Positions 1 through 7,147 of a DNA stretch of 32,041 bases are shown in pieces. The notes beneath the pieces were generated by a model, which saw nothing but the letters and a program-made list of their open reading frames with translations, did no database searches and was not told the DNA's origin. The first letter of the stretch is position 1, and each line of letters starts with the position of its first letter. The position numbers and the translations under genes were made by a program. The stretch is taken from the NCBI GenBank assembly GCA_937958015.1, contig CALGOA010000073.1, forward strand, positions 1 to 32,041, read 5' to 3'. This DNA comes from an uncultured Acidimicrobiales bacterium (GTDB lineage: Bacteria; Actinomycetota; Acidimicrobiia; Acidimicrobiales; SZUA-35).

Positions 1-1260
1 CAAGTAGAACAACTGCTCATCTGCAACTTTGGAGACGGTTGCTTCGTGACCGATCTGTGCGTCTCGGGTGCCGATCTCCATGTAGGGATAGGTATCGGAG
101 ATGCTGTGATCGTCGAGGATCAGTGCGTCGCACTGGACGTGGCTCTTGCAGCCATGAGCACCCTCTTCGACTCGAACCAGCCCGCGGTAGCTGCTGCGGC
201 CACCGTCCTTGCTGATCGACTTCGACACGATCTTCGAGGTGGTCTCGGGAGCGGCGTGGACCATCTTGGCTCCGGTGTCCTGGTGCTGGCCGGCACCGGC
301 GTAGGCAACCGACAGAACCTCACCGGTGGCCTTCGGTCCCATGAGCCAGACAGCTGGGTACTTCTGGGTGAGACGGGAGCCGATGTTGCCATCGATCCAC
401 TCCATATGGCCTTCGGCTTCCACCATGGCTCGTTTGGTGACCAGGTTGAAGACGTTGTTGGACCAGTTCTGGATGGTGGTGTAGGTGACGTGGGCCTGCT
501 CCTTCACCACGATCTCGACGACGGCCGAATGCAGCGAGTCGCTGGTGTAGACCGGTGCCGAGCACCCCTCGATGTAGTGAACCTTCGAACCCTTGTCGGC
601 GATGATGAGGGTCCGTTCGAACTGACCCATGTTCTCGGCGTTGATACGGAAGTACGCCTGCAGTGGCATCTCCACCTCAACGCCCGGCGGGACGTAGATG
701 AACGAGCCACCACTCCACACCGCGGTGTTGAGCGAGGAGAACTTGTTGTCGTTGGCCGGGATGAGCTTGCCGAAGTACTCCTTGACGAGCTCGGGGTGCT
801 CGCGCAGTGCGGTGTCCATGTCGCAGAAGATGACACCCTGCTGCTCGAGGTCTTCACGGTTGCGGTGGAAGACAACCTCGGACTCGTACTGCGCGGTGAC
901 GCCGGCGAGGTACTTCCGCTCGGCCTCGGGGATGCCGAGCTTCTCGTAGGTGTCCTTAATGGCGTCGGGGAGGTCGTCCCAGTTGTCCACCTGAGCGTCG
1001 GTGGGCTTGATGTAATAGAAGATGTCGTCGAAGTAGATCTCGGACATGTCGCCGCCCCAGGAGGGCATGGGCCGCTTGTCAAAATGGCGAAGCGCCTTCT
1101 CGCGCTTCTTGCGCATCCAGTCGGGCTCGCCTTTCATCCAGGACATTTCCTGAACGATGTCGAGGTTGAGGCCTTTCTTGGGCTTGAAGACGTAGTCTTC
1201 TTCGTCGCTCCAGCCGAGCTTGTACTTGCCGAGGTCGAGGTTGTCACCGGTGACGGTCAT
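1..1260 (-). CDS. sufB: Fe-S cluster assembly protein SufB (partial, C-terminus off left edge)
   Basis: Scaffold subunit of the SufBCD complex, which builds [Fe-S] clusters in the cytosol. The reverse strand is open from the ATG at 1258-1260 to the window edge, giving 420 residues of a family usually near 470. Recognisable stretches are the N-terminal [19 protein letters not shown], the core [13 protein letters not shown], and [19 protein letters not shown] in the beta-helix. The start has a purine-rich ribosome site (GGAGAG about 9 nt upstream). The 118-nt gap to the gene upstream carries a palindrome and a hairpin, annotated separately. In most actinobacteria a SufR regulator gene sits directly upstream; here it is a cyclic-nucleotide-binding protein. 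The other suf genes would lie beyond the left edge. The family call is very secure. Confidence 0.97.
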   Translation of the reverse strand, partial: MTVTGDNLDLGKYKLGWSDEEDYVFKPKKGLNLDIVQEMSWMKGEPDWMRKKREKALRHFDKRPMPSWGGDMSEIYFDDIFYYIKPTDAQVDNWDDLPDAIKDTYEKLGIPEAERKYLAGVTAQYESEVVFHRNREDLEQQGVIFCDMDTALREHPELVKEYFGKLIPANDNKFSSLNTAVWSGGSFIYVPPGVEVEMPLQAYFRINAENMGQFERTLIIADKGSKVHYIEGCSAPVYTSDSLHSAVVEIVVKEQAHVTYTTIQNWSNNVFNLVTKRAMVEAEGHMEWIDGNIGSRLTQKYPAVWLMGPKATGEVLSVAYAGAGQHQDTGAKMVHAAPETTSKIVSKSISKDGGRSSYRGLVRVEEGAHGCKSHVQCDALILDDHSISDTYPYMEIGTRDAQIGHEATVSKVADEQLFYL

Positions 1261-1290
1261 TTGAACTCACTCTCTCCGAGAACTGAGGAT

Positions 1291-1307
1291 CTCCCCGCTT
1301 CGGGGAG
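1291..1307 (-). other. Hairpin in the sufB leader
   Basis: A perfect 7-bp inverted repeat, CTCCCCG/CGGGGAG around a 3-nt loop, lies between the putative sufB promoter and its start codon, about 30 nt before the ATG. It would form a stable hairpin in the 5' UTR. No U-tract follows, so it looks more like an mRNA stability or translation element than a terminator. The function is inferred only from position. Confidence 0.5.
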
Positions 1308-1337
1308 TAATTGTTCCTACGGAGATTGTAACAATTA
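1308..1337 (-). promoter_or_regulatory. Palindromic operator over the sufB promoter
   Basis: TAATTGTT (1308-1315) and AACAATTA (1330-1337) form a perfect 8-bp inverted repeat with 14 nt between the arms, strikingly AT-rich for this genome. On the minus strand a good -10 box, TACAAT (1330-1325), starts at the inner edge of one arm, and the other arm falls around the expected transcription start. A dimeric repressor bound here would block sufB. Suf operons in actinobacteria are commonly controlled by SufR; whether this is its site is inference. Confidence 0.55.
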
Positions 1338-1378
1338 ATGAGGCCAAAAGGAGATTCCGGCGGGGCAGGATTTTCGAA

Positions 1379-1819
1379 TCAGTCCTGGCTGCTCAGAAGG
1401 CGCTCGAAGGTGATCCGACGCAGCCGGGATTCCAACTCGGGACACTTCTTCATGAGGCTGGCAAACTCACGCTCTTCGTACACAACGACGCCGGCGTCGG
1501 TCGCTGCGGTCACCGACGCATTGCGGCTGGAATTCGTGATCAGCGCCATCTCGCCCACGAAGTCGCCGGAGGAAAGTGTTGCCAGTTCGGTGCCGTCTCG
1601 TTCGACCGATAGTCGCCCCGACAGCACGAGCAGGACCTCTCGTCCCTCTGTGGACTGGTGAATCAGTTCCGAACCGGCCGCCAACGAACGTTCGGCTCCC
1701 GAACGTTCGAGCCGCTCGAACTCGTCCGCGGGCAGATCGACGAAGATCGGGGTGGAACGCAGCGGTTCGAGCGCCTCGGCATTTCGTGCGGCTCGAAAGA
1801 GGTTCTTGACGGGATTCAT
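1379..1819 (-). CDS. Cyclic nucleotide-binding domain protein (stand-alone)
   Basis: A 146-residue protein consisting of one CRP/PKA-type cyclic-nucleotide-binding beta-barrel. The phosphate-binding cassette is intact: GDFVGEMALITNSSRNASV, with the Glu that contacts ribose and the Arg that contacts the cyclic phosphate. It ends soon after the hinge helix, so there is no helix-turn-helix and it is not a CRP-type transcription factor. Such proteins act as cNMP sensors or through a partner. It lies on the same strand as and upstream of sufB, 118 nt away, but sufB seems to have its own promoter. The start is supported by an upstream GGAAGG. The ligand (cAMP, cGMP or none) cannot be told from sequence. 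Confidence 0.85.
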   Translation of the reverse strand: MNPVKNLFRAARNAEALEPLRSTPIFVDLPADEFERLERSGAERSLAAGSELIHQSTEGREVLLVLSGRLSVERDGTELATLSSGDFVGEMALITNSSRNASVTAATDAGVVVYEEREFASLMKKCPELESRLRRITFERLLSSQD

Positions 1820-1911
1820 TGCGGGCCCTTCCGGCTGGCAGTGTTCAAACCCCAGTGTGGCGACCCGGAAGGCCGGAGTGAACCCAACGTGGCAGGGGCC
1901 ACAGGGATTGT

Positions 1912-2430
1912 TCAGTCGATGCGTCGGAGGTTCTTTCGGTAGAACTCACAGCGACCGGCATATGCGTCGGCACTCATCCTGATCAGGTCGGCGCTTGCGG
2001 CATCGGGACGGATCTTGGCGGGGACGCCGAGCGCCAATGCGCCGGAGGGAACCTCGGTGTCGTTGGTGACAACGGCATTGGCTCCAACCAACGCCCACGA
2101 CCGGACGACGGCTCGATGCAGCACGATCGATCCATTGCCGACCAGCGCGTTGTCTTCGATGACACAACCCTCCAGATGAACGATGTGTCCGATGGTGCAG
2201 TTGCTCCCGACCGTCGTCGGATGTTCCGAGGTTGTGTGCAGCACGGTGCCGTCCTGGATGGACGTGCGATCACCGATGAAGATCGGACCGTCGTCGCCGC
2301 GGATAACCGCCTGGGGCCACACCGACGAGTTGGCGCCGATACGGACGTCGCCGATGATCGTGCAATCCGGGTGAATGAACGCCTCACCGGAGATTGTGGG
2401 TTCGTCGGAGCCAAGTGCGTAGATCGCCAT
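1912..2430 (-). CDS. Gamma-carbonic-anhydrase-like left-handed beta-helix protein
   Basis: A 172-residue hexapeptide-repeat protein of the gamma carbonic anhydrase / PaaY / YrdA family, probably a trimer with metal sites between subunits. The family signature IRGD (residues 43-46) and the Gln of SIQDG (Q60) are present. The metal ligands of Methanosarcina Cam (His81, His117, His122) map to H65, H82 and E87: the usual GHxxxLHGC segment reads GHIVHLEGC, so the third His is Glu and an extra His sits at residue 85. It may still bind metal with altered geometry, or may not be a carbonic anhydrase. A TAACCT box ends 5 nt before the ATG. Family call secure, activity uncertain. Confidence 0.88.
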   Translation of the reverse strand: MAIYALGSDEPTISGEAFIHPDCTIIGDVRIGANSSVWPQAVIRGDDGPIFIGDRTSIQDGTVLHTTSEHPTTVGSNCTIGHIVHLEGCVIEDNALVGNGSIVLHRAVVRSWALVGANAVVTNDTEVPSGALALGVPAKIRPDAASADLIRMSADAYAGRCEFYRKNLRRID

Positions 2431-2435
2431 GCCTC

Positions 2436-2441
2436 AGGTTA
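2436..2441 (-). promoter_or_regulatory. Putative -10 box for the gamma-CA-like gene
   Basis: TAACCT on the minus strand, 5 nt before the ATG at 2430. It fits the TANNNT pattern seen before many genes here, but the spacing is at the short end and GAGG just before the ATG could instead act as a ribosome site. Confidence 0.3.
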
Positions 2442-2475
2442 GGCCCGAGGGAACCTCGAGGCCGACGCTTCCCCG

Positions 2476-3405
2476 TTAGACGCCCGAGCCCAGTCGGATG
2501 TCGAGAACGAACGCTCCGATGGTCAGAACGAACAGCAGCGCCAAGGTCACGTATGCCAACGGTTCGAGCTTGGCGACGTTCACACGAAGCGAACTATCGC
2601 GTCGCACCACATGCCCAATCTTCTCAGCGATCGTGACCGCTGCGTGCGAGCCATCCAGTGGCGGCAGCGGCAGAAGGTTGACCACTCCTACGGCAGTGCT
2701 CAAGATCGCAAACCAACGAAGGATGTAGACCCAACCCTGCGAAACCGCCCAGCCCGACAGTTCGGCTTGAGCGATCGGCGAGAGGAATCGGACGGGAACC
2801 TCGGTTGAGCCAGATGTGTCGAACACCGCACCGACATAGGTTCCGATGCTGGTGACCCAGGTCCACAGCGCGGAACAGGTTCCGACGATGACGCTCCACA
2901 GGTCCACGAATCCGCTACTCCAGACGAAGTTGCCGGACTCGATGTAGTTGGCCAGGCCGAAGGCGATAACTGCAGTTGCGATGTTGGTGAATGGTCCAGC
3001 GAGAATCGTTGCAAGACGGCCACCGTGGGTTGCGGCCCGATAGGACTCGTGCTCCTCGATCCCCTCGGGCAGAGTTGAGGTTGGAGTCATACCCCACAAC
3101 TTCACGTAACCGCCCAGGAACACCGCCTTCAGTCCGTACCGGCAGCCGTTGTAGTCGACGCCGACGATCTCGGGTCCGAAGCCCCAGTAGAACTCCGTGG
3201 GTCGCATCCCGGCTCGACGGGCGAAGAACCAGTGCCCACCTTCATGGACCAGGATGATGATCGCCAGAAAGACGAGCAGATACAGAAACTGCTGAGCCCA
3301 AATGGCGCCAGCCAGCAGTGCGGCGGTGGTAACCAATCCCCAGAAGGGCGACAGGTTGAATCGGGAAAACCCGGGTCGGGGCTCCGAGATGATGGCGGGG
3401 GTCAC
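2476..3405 (-). CDS. M50-family intramembrane zinc metalloprotease (site-2 protease-like)
   Basis: A 309-residue polytopic membrane protein of the RseP/Rip1/SpoIVFB group. The zinc site HEGGH (H54, E55, H58) lies in the first long hydrophobic stretch and the third ligand is D251 in NLLPLPPLDGS. RseP-type enzymes usually have 380-450 residues with a PDZ domain between these segments; here the stretch is short and holds about two further hydrophobic segments (residues 133-155, 167-195), so there is no obvious PDZ domain. Such proteases release membrane-bound anti-sigma factors or trim signal peptides; no substrate is evident nearby. The start is a GTG with no clear ribosome site. The 133 nt upstream are unusually AT-rich (T/G-rich on the coding strand) and may hold the promoter. 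Confidence 0.9.
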   Translation of the reverse strand: MTPAIISEPRPGFSRFNLSPFWGLVTTAALLAGAIWAQQFLYLLVFLAIIILVHEGGHWFFARRAGMRPTEFYWGFGPEIVGVDYNGCRYGLKAVFLGGYVKLWGMTPTSTLPEGIEEHESYRAATHGGRLATILAGPFTNIATAVIAFGLANYIESGNFVWSSGFVDLWSVIVGTCSALWTWVTSIGTYVGAVFDTSGSTEVPVRFLSPIAQAELSGWAVSQGWVYILRWFAILSTAVGVVNLLPLPPLDGSHAAVTIAEKIGHVVRRDSSLRVNVAKLEPLAYVTLALLFVLTIGAFVLDIRLGSGV

Positions 3406-3538
3406 AAAATCACAACCAAACGAAAATCAGCTTCAACAGGAACAAAACAAGTACGGCCCCAAACAACAACGGCCGGGTCCCATCTCATCATCTGAATCCC
3501 GGATCCGAAATACCGCCGGGAGGTTTCACCCACGGGCC

Positions 3539-4048
3539 TTAGGCGTCGATGACCGGTGGCACCTCACCAAACTGTCCATAACGGCCAGCGTGGAAGATCA
3601 TGGGTTCCACGCCGTCGTACGCATCGAGTGCAACGACGCGCCCCACGTACAGGTCGTGGTCACCCACGGGAACGACGTCGTCGATGGTGCAGTCCACATA
3701 GGCGCGGATGCCCGGAAACAGTGGTGATTCGGTTCCCGGCGAGGGGGCCCACTCCCACTTTTCGAACTTGTCCTCGGCCTTGGACGCCATGGTGCCGCAC
3801 AGTTCGAGCTGATCGTGGCAGAGGATGTTCACACAGAACGATCCAGCGTCTCTTAGGCCAGCACCGCTGCCGCTCTGGTTGCCCAGAAAGAACCCGACCA
3901 GGGGTGGATCGAGCGAGATCGACACGAAGGAGCCGATGGCCACGCCGACGGGACCCTTCGGTGACGACGCGGTCACGACGGTGACACCGGTGGGCATGTG
4001 CCCCAGCACGCGGCGGAATTCGGATGGATCGATCGTTGTCTCGCTCAC
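3539..4048 (-). CDS. Flavin reductase-like FMN-binding protein
   Basis: A 169-residue protein of the flavin reductase (HpaC/NTAB) split-barrel family, which reduces FMN or FAD with NAD(P)H, often to supply a monooxygenase. The N-terminal FRRVLGHMPTGVTVVTA, the central FVSISLDPPLVGFFLG, the FCVNIL strand and the C-terminal GDHDLYVGRV are all typical. The reading frame is open further upstream into the next gene's coding region, but I place the start at the GTG at 4046-4048 because a TAGTCT box lies exactly 7 nt before it and the family N-terminus begins there. No monooxygenase gene is adjacent, so the partner is unknown. Confidence 0.9.
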   Translation of the reverse strand: MSETTIDPSEFRRVLGHMPTGVTVVTASSPKGPVGVAIGSFVSISLDPPLVGFFLGNQSGSGAGLRDAGSFCVNILCHDQLELCGTMASKAEDKFEKWEWAPSPGTESPLFPGIRAYVDCTIDDVVPVGDHDLYVGRVVALDAYDGVEPMIFHAGRYGQFGEVPPVIDA

Positions 4049-4055
4049 AACGCCG

Positions 4056-4061
4056 AGACTA
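4056..4061 (-). promoter_or_regulatory. Putative -10 box, leaderless flavin reductase transcript
   Basis: TAGTCT on the minus strand, separated by 7 nt from the GTG at 4048, in the 32-nt gap after the upstream gene. The spacing predicts an mRNA whose first bases are the start codon. Confidence 0.5.
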
Positions 4062-4080
4062 CCCGGCGGGGATTGAAGAG

Positions 4081-4926
4081 TTAACCCGAGGTGAGTTGAA
4101 GGCCCTCGAAGGCCGCCATCACGTCGATGCCGAACTCGTCGGCTTCCTCGGCAAGTTGCTTCTCTGCGGTCCGGACCCAATCGTCGGAGTGGGACGGGTC
4201 ATGATGGAAGAGGACCAACCGCTTCGCACCAACCGCCTTCGCAACCTCGAGTGCGTACATCGGGGTGCTGTGACCCCAGTCGGTCCTGTCGGCGAACTCG
4301 TCGGCGCTGTATTGCGCATCGTGGATCAGAACGTCAACGCCGGCGCACAACTCGAGCACCTCGGGTGACACGGTCATGGACCCGTCGCTGGGTTGTTGAT
4401 GGTCGCTGATGTAGGCAACCGACCCGGTCGAGTTCTGAATGCGGTAACCGTTGGTGACCCCGCAGTGGGGCACTTCACCGATGTGCACAGTGCAGTCACC
4501 GGCTTCGATCACAGCGCCGTTGCCCGACTCGACGAACTCGACCGATCCGGGAAGGTCGGACAACTTCACCGGAAACAGCGGCGGTTGCACGAAACGTTCA
4601 ACTTCTTCGGCCAACGTGCTGTCCGACTGACGGGGTCCCACCAGCCGCAGATTCGAGTTGGGATGCAGCAACGGCCGAAAGAACGGAATCCCCTGGATGT
4701 GATCCCAATGAAGGTGGGTCACCAGTGCGGTGCCGCTGAACGACTTCTGGCCCCGGGCTTCAAGTTCAGCCCCGTAGTACCGCAGCCCGGTACCGAGATC
4801 CAGAACGATCGGGTCGCCTCCGTCGTGTTCGACGACGACACATGCGGTGTTGCCCCCGATCTCACGGGTGGCATCACACGAGCAGGGCGTCGAGCCCCGC
4901 ACGCCGAAGAACGAGATCTTCAACAT
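4081..4926 (-). CDS. MBL-fold metallo-hydrolase (RNase Z / PhnP-like)
   Basis: A 281-residue metallo-beta-lactamase-fold protein. The metal motif HLHWDH (H71, H73, D75, H76) is complete, with later candidate ligands in EVPHCG, YISDHQQ, LIHDAQY and LFHHDPSH. The N-terminus (FFGVRGSTPCS, then GGNTACVVVE) is typical of a bacterial subgroup related to RNase Z and phosphodiesterases such as PhnP. The exosite arm of true RNase Z is not evident, so a phosphodiesterase role is more likely than tRNA processing, but the substrate is unknown. It is the first gene of a minus-strand run and is divergent from the thioredoxin/UGSC cassette, with about 170 nt between the two starts. Confidence 0.88.
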   Translation of the reverse strand: MLKISFFGVRGSTPCSCDATREIGGNTACVVVEHDGGDPIVLDLGTGLRYYGAELEARGQKSFSGTALVTHLHWDHIQGIPFFRPLLHPNSNLRLVGPRQSDSTLAEEVERFVQPPLFPVKLSDLPGSVEFVESGNGAVIEAGDCTVHIGEVPHCGVTNGYRIQNSTGSVAYISDHQQPSDGSMTVSPEVLELCAGVDVLIHDAQYSADEFADRTDWGHSTPMYALEVAKAVGAKRLVLFHHDPSHSDDWVRTAEKQLAEEADEFGIDVMAAFEGLQLTSG

Positions 4927-5084
4927 TCAGGCAAACATCCAGTTGCAGGCGGCGATCGGTTGGATTGGAAGAACGTACGCCAAAGGCCACAGAATTGGAA
5001 GATCTTGTGAAGAAGATCACCCGGATCTGCGTGGCTCGGATCCGTACGTGTGACCGGCGTCTCGCCTCTGCCCGCGATACTCAG

Positions 5085-5090
5085 TACTGT
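5085..5090 (+). promoter_or_regulatory. Putative -10 box of the thioredoxin/UGSC operon
   Basis: TACTGT followed by exactly 7 nt and then the GTG at 5098, predicting a leaderless mRNA. It supports the 5098 start over the GTG at 5050. Confidence 0.5.
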
Positions 5091-5097
5091 CGAAGGC

Positions 5098-6555
5098 GTG
5101 ACCGTCGAAGTATCCACAGCACCGATTCAGTCCGGGCTTGTCGCAGTCGTCAAGCGAGACTGCCCCACCTGCGAACTGGTAGCACCGCTGCTTCGCCAGA
5201 TCGCCGGATCAGCAACTCCCCTGGCGGTGTATGTGCAGGACGATCCCGGGTTTCCCGACCTTGGTTCGGACTCCCCGATCGATGACACCTCGCTGGATTT
5301 CTCGTATCACAACGACATCGAGACCGTTCCAACACTGATCGAACTGCGCGACGGGCACGAGGTGCGTCGCACCGTTGGCTGGTCACGTGCTGACTGGCAG
5401 GAGTACACCGCCGACGCGGCCTTGGGCGAGGACCTTCCCGCCAGTCGCCCGGGCTGCGGGTCGATGTCGGTCGATCCGATGATCGCCGACGAACTTGAGG
5501 CCCGGTTCAATGGCTCGATCCTGAAGAGCCGCCGCGTCGAGTTCGCAGCCATGGAGGATGACTTCGAGGCCGCATTCGATCGGGGTTGGACCGACGGGCT
5601 CCCCGTCGTACCCGCCACCGAGGTACGGGTCCTACGAATGTTGGCTGGCACAACCCGTGATCCGGGAGAGATCGTCGCCACCGTTCCTCCCAATCTGGTG
5701 GAGGTGACGGTGGAACAGGTAGCCATCAACGCGGTGATGGCCGGCTGCAAACCCGAGTACCTCCCGGTGGTTCTGGCCGCGGTCGAAGCAGCCTGCACCG
5801 ACGAGTTCAACATGCACGGACTGCTCGCAACCACCTACTTCTCGGGGCCGGTCATCGTGGTGAACGGCCCGATCGCCGCCCGCATCGGAATGAACAGCGA
5901 AGGCAATGTCTTCGGTCAGGGAAACCGCGCCAACATGACGATCGGGCGAGCCCTTCAGCTGGTGGTGCGCAACCTCGGCGGTGGAGCGCCGGGTGAGGTC
6001 GACATGGCGATGCACGGCTCTCCCGGGAAACTGAGCTTCTGTTTCGCAGAACGCGAACACGATTCGCCATTCAACTCACTGGCCGAGTCCCGCGGGTTTG
6101 ACCCGGGCGAGAGCACCGTCACGCTGTTCGCAGGGCAGGGGCCCACGCCGATCGTGGATCAGCTCTCGCGCAACCCCGAATCACTGGTGCGTTCGTTCGC
6201 CGCAATCATGCGGGCGGCCCATCACCCCAAGTTGGTGATCGGGTTCGACTCGATGCTGGTCATCTCCCCTGAACACGGTCGAATCTTCGCCGAGGCGGGC
6301 TGGGACCGGGCACGGCTCGATGCGGAACTTCGGAAGTTGCTCACGATCCCGGGCACTGAAGTGATTCGCGGCGCCGGAGACATCGACGAGGGCCTGCCCG
6401 TCGACTTCGCCGAGAGCGACCTGCCCAAACACCGCGACAACGGGATGCCCATCATCCATGCCGGCGGCGACGCCGGATTGTTCTCGTCGCTGATATCGGG
6501 TTGGGTCGGCGGATCGATGGGATCCGAACTTGTAACCCGCCGCATCGAGACATGA
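5098..6555 (+). CDS. Thioredoxin-domain fusion protein, partner of the UGSC selenoprotein
   Basis: A 485-residue cytosolic protein with two parts. Residues 1 to about 115 look like a thioredoxin fold with the redox motif CPTC after the first strand (LVAVVKRDCPTC) and the cis-Pro segment VPTLIEL. The larger C-terminal part (about 160-485) begins with FDRGWTDGLPVVPATEVRV, a segment I associate with a conserved but uncharacterised family often encoded near UGSC proteins; it has Gly-rich loops (GQGNRANMTIGRAL, NLGGGAPGEVDMAMHGSPG) and no enzyme signature I can name. The gene is separated by only 49 nt from the selenoprotein gene, so the two are probably co-transcribed. Inference: the CPTC domain reduces or is reduced by the Sec/Cys centre of its neighbour. 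The start could also be GTG 5050, which adds 16 residues. Confidence 0.75.
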   Translation: MTVEVSTAPIQSGLVAVVKRDCPTCELVAPLLRQIAGSATPLAVYVQDDPGFPDLGSDSPIDDTSLDFSYHNDIETVPTLIELRDGHEVRRTVGWSRADWQEYTADAALGEDLPASRPGCGSMSVDPMIADELEARFNGSILKSRRVEFAAMEDDFEAAFDRGWTDGLPVVPATEVRVLRMLAGTTRDPGEIVATVPPNLVEVTVEQVAINAVMAGCKPEYLPVVLAAVEAACTDEFNMHGLLATTYFSGPVIVVNGPIAARIGMNSEGNVFGQGNRANMTIGRALQLVVRNLGGGAPGEVDMAMHGSPGKLSFCFAEREHDSPFNSLAESRGFDPGESTVTLFAGQGPTPIVDQLSRNPESLVRSFAAIMRAAHHPKLVIGFDSMLVISPEHGRIFAEAGWDRARLDAELRKLLTIPGTEVIRGAGDIDEGLPVDFAESDLPKHRDNGMPIIHAGGDAGLFSSLISGWVGGSMGSELVTRRIET

Positions 6556-6604
6556 TCGCCAGCCCAATTCAAAGCCAATTCGAATCGAATCCGAGGAGTA
6601 GAAG

Positions 6605-7120
6605 ATGACAAAGGTGCTCGACCCCACAGCGGGGCGAATCGCAGAGGGACTCCAACCGGCGGCACGGCCGTCGTCGCTGGAGGGAAAGACCGTCGCACTG
6701 CTCGACATCAGCAAACCTCGAGGCAACGTGTTTCTGGATCAGCTTCAGGCCGACCTTGAGTCCCAAGGCGTGCAGGTGAAACGGTTCACCAAACCGACCT
6801 TTGCCAAACCGGCTCCCGTGGATCTGCGCCATGAGATTGCGACGAGCTGTGATGCGGTGATCGAAGCGCTGGCCGATTGAGGCAGCTGCACGTCGTGCAG
6901 TGTGCACGACAGCAGCGATTTCGAACGTCGGGGCCTGCCGTCGGTGTTCGTAGCGTCATCGGTCTTTGAACAGGCTGCGGACACCCAGGGTGATGCGATC
7001 GGATTCCATCCTCAGCGGGTCTTCGTTGAACATCCAATTCAGGATCGAACCGACGACGAAATGAAGGTCATCGCATCCGAGGCGGTCGATCGCCTCGTCG
7101 CGGCCCTGGTCGCCGATTGA
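6605..7120 (+). CDS. UGSC-family selenoprotein (in-frame TGA = Sec92)
   Basis: A single 171-residue reading frame interrupted only by TGA at 6878-6880. Reading it as selenocysteine gives ALAD-Sec-GSCTSCSVHDSS, the defining motif of the UGSC (seleno)protein family, with Sec92, Cys95 and Cys98. The same frame continues with typical codon use and the family-type C-terminus VFVEHPIQDRTDDEM to a TGA stop at 7118-7120, followed by a tandem second TGA. The start ATG has a good ribosome site (GAGGAG, 6 nt spacing). A hairpin after the TGA fits a bacterial SECIS. The family was found in silico in marine metagenomes and its reaction is unknown; the U/C-rich centre and a thioredoxin-fusion neighbour imply thiol/selenol redox chemistry. 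Alternative: a pseudogene with a nonsense mutation, which the conserved downstream sequence argues against. Confidence 0.92.
6878..6880 (+). other. Selenocysteine codon (recoded TGA)
   Basis: In-frame TGA at codon 92 of the UGSC protein, directly before GGC AGC TGC (Gly-Ser-Cys). Standard gene finders would stop here and either annotate a 91-residue fragment or start again at the downstream GTG at 6902. Confidence 0.9.
6885..6916 (+). promoter_or_regulatory. bSECIS-like stem-loop after the Sec codon
   Basis: GCTGC (6885-6889) pairs with GCAGC (6912-6916), and GTCGTGCA (6892-6899) pairs perfectly with TGCACGAC (6903-6910), leaving a small internal bulge (AC opposite A) and a GTG apical loop (6900-6902). 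The loop starts with G, 20 nt after the TGA, matching the known bacterial SECIS rule of a G early in the apical loop roughly 16-37 nt downstream. A competing smaller hairpin (6886-6900) also exists. It is the expected SelB binding site. Confidence 0.8.
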
Positions 7121-7147
7121 TGAGGTCAGGCAGCCTCTCGTAGTTGC

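Noticed and set aside
46-1338. 430-codon plus-strand ORF
   Set aside because: Antisense shadow of sufB; its product is low-complexity Val/Leu/Asp/Gly and lacks any family pattern, while the minus strand encodes clear SufB.
6605-6880. A stand-alone 91-residue protein ending at the TGA, with a second gene from 6902
   Set aside because: Both fragments are in the same frame, join to one known family across a Sec codon, and the second has no ribosome site of its own.
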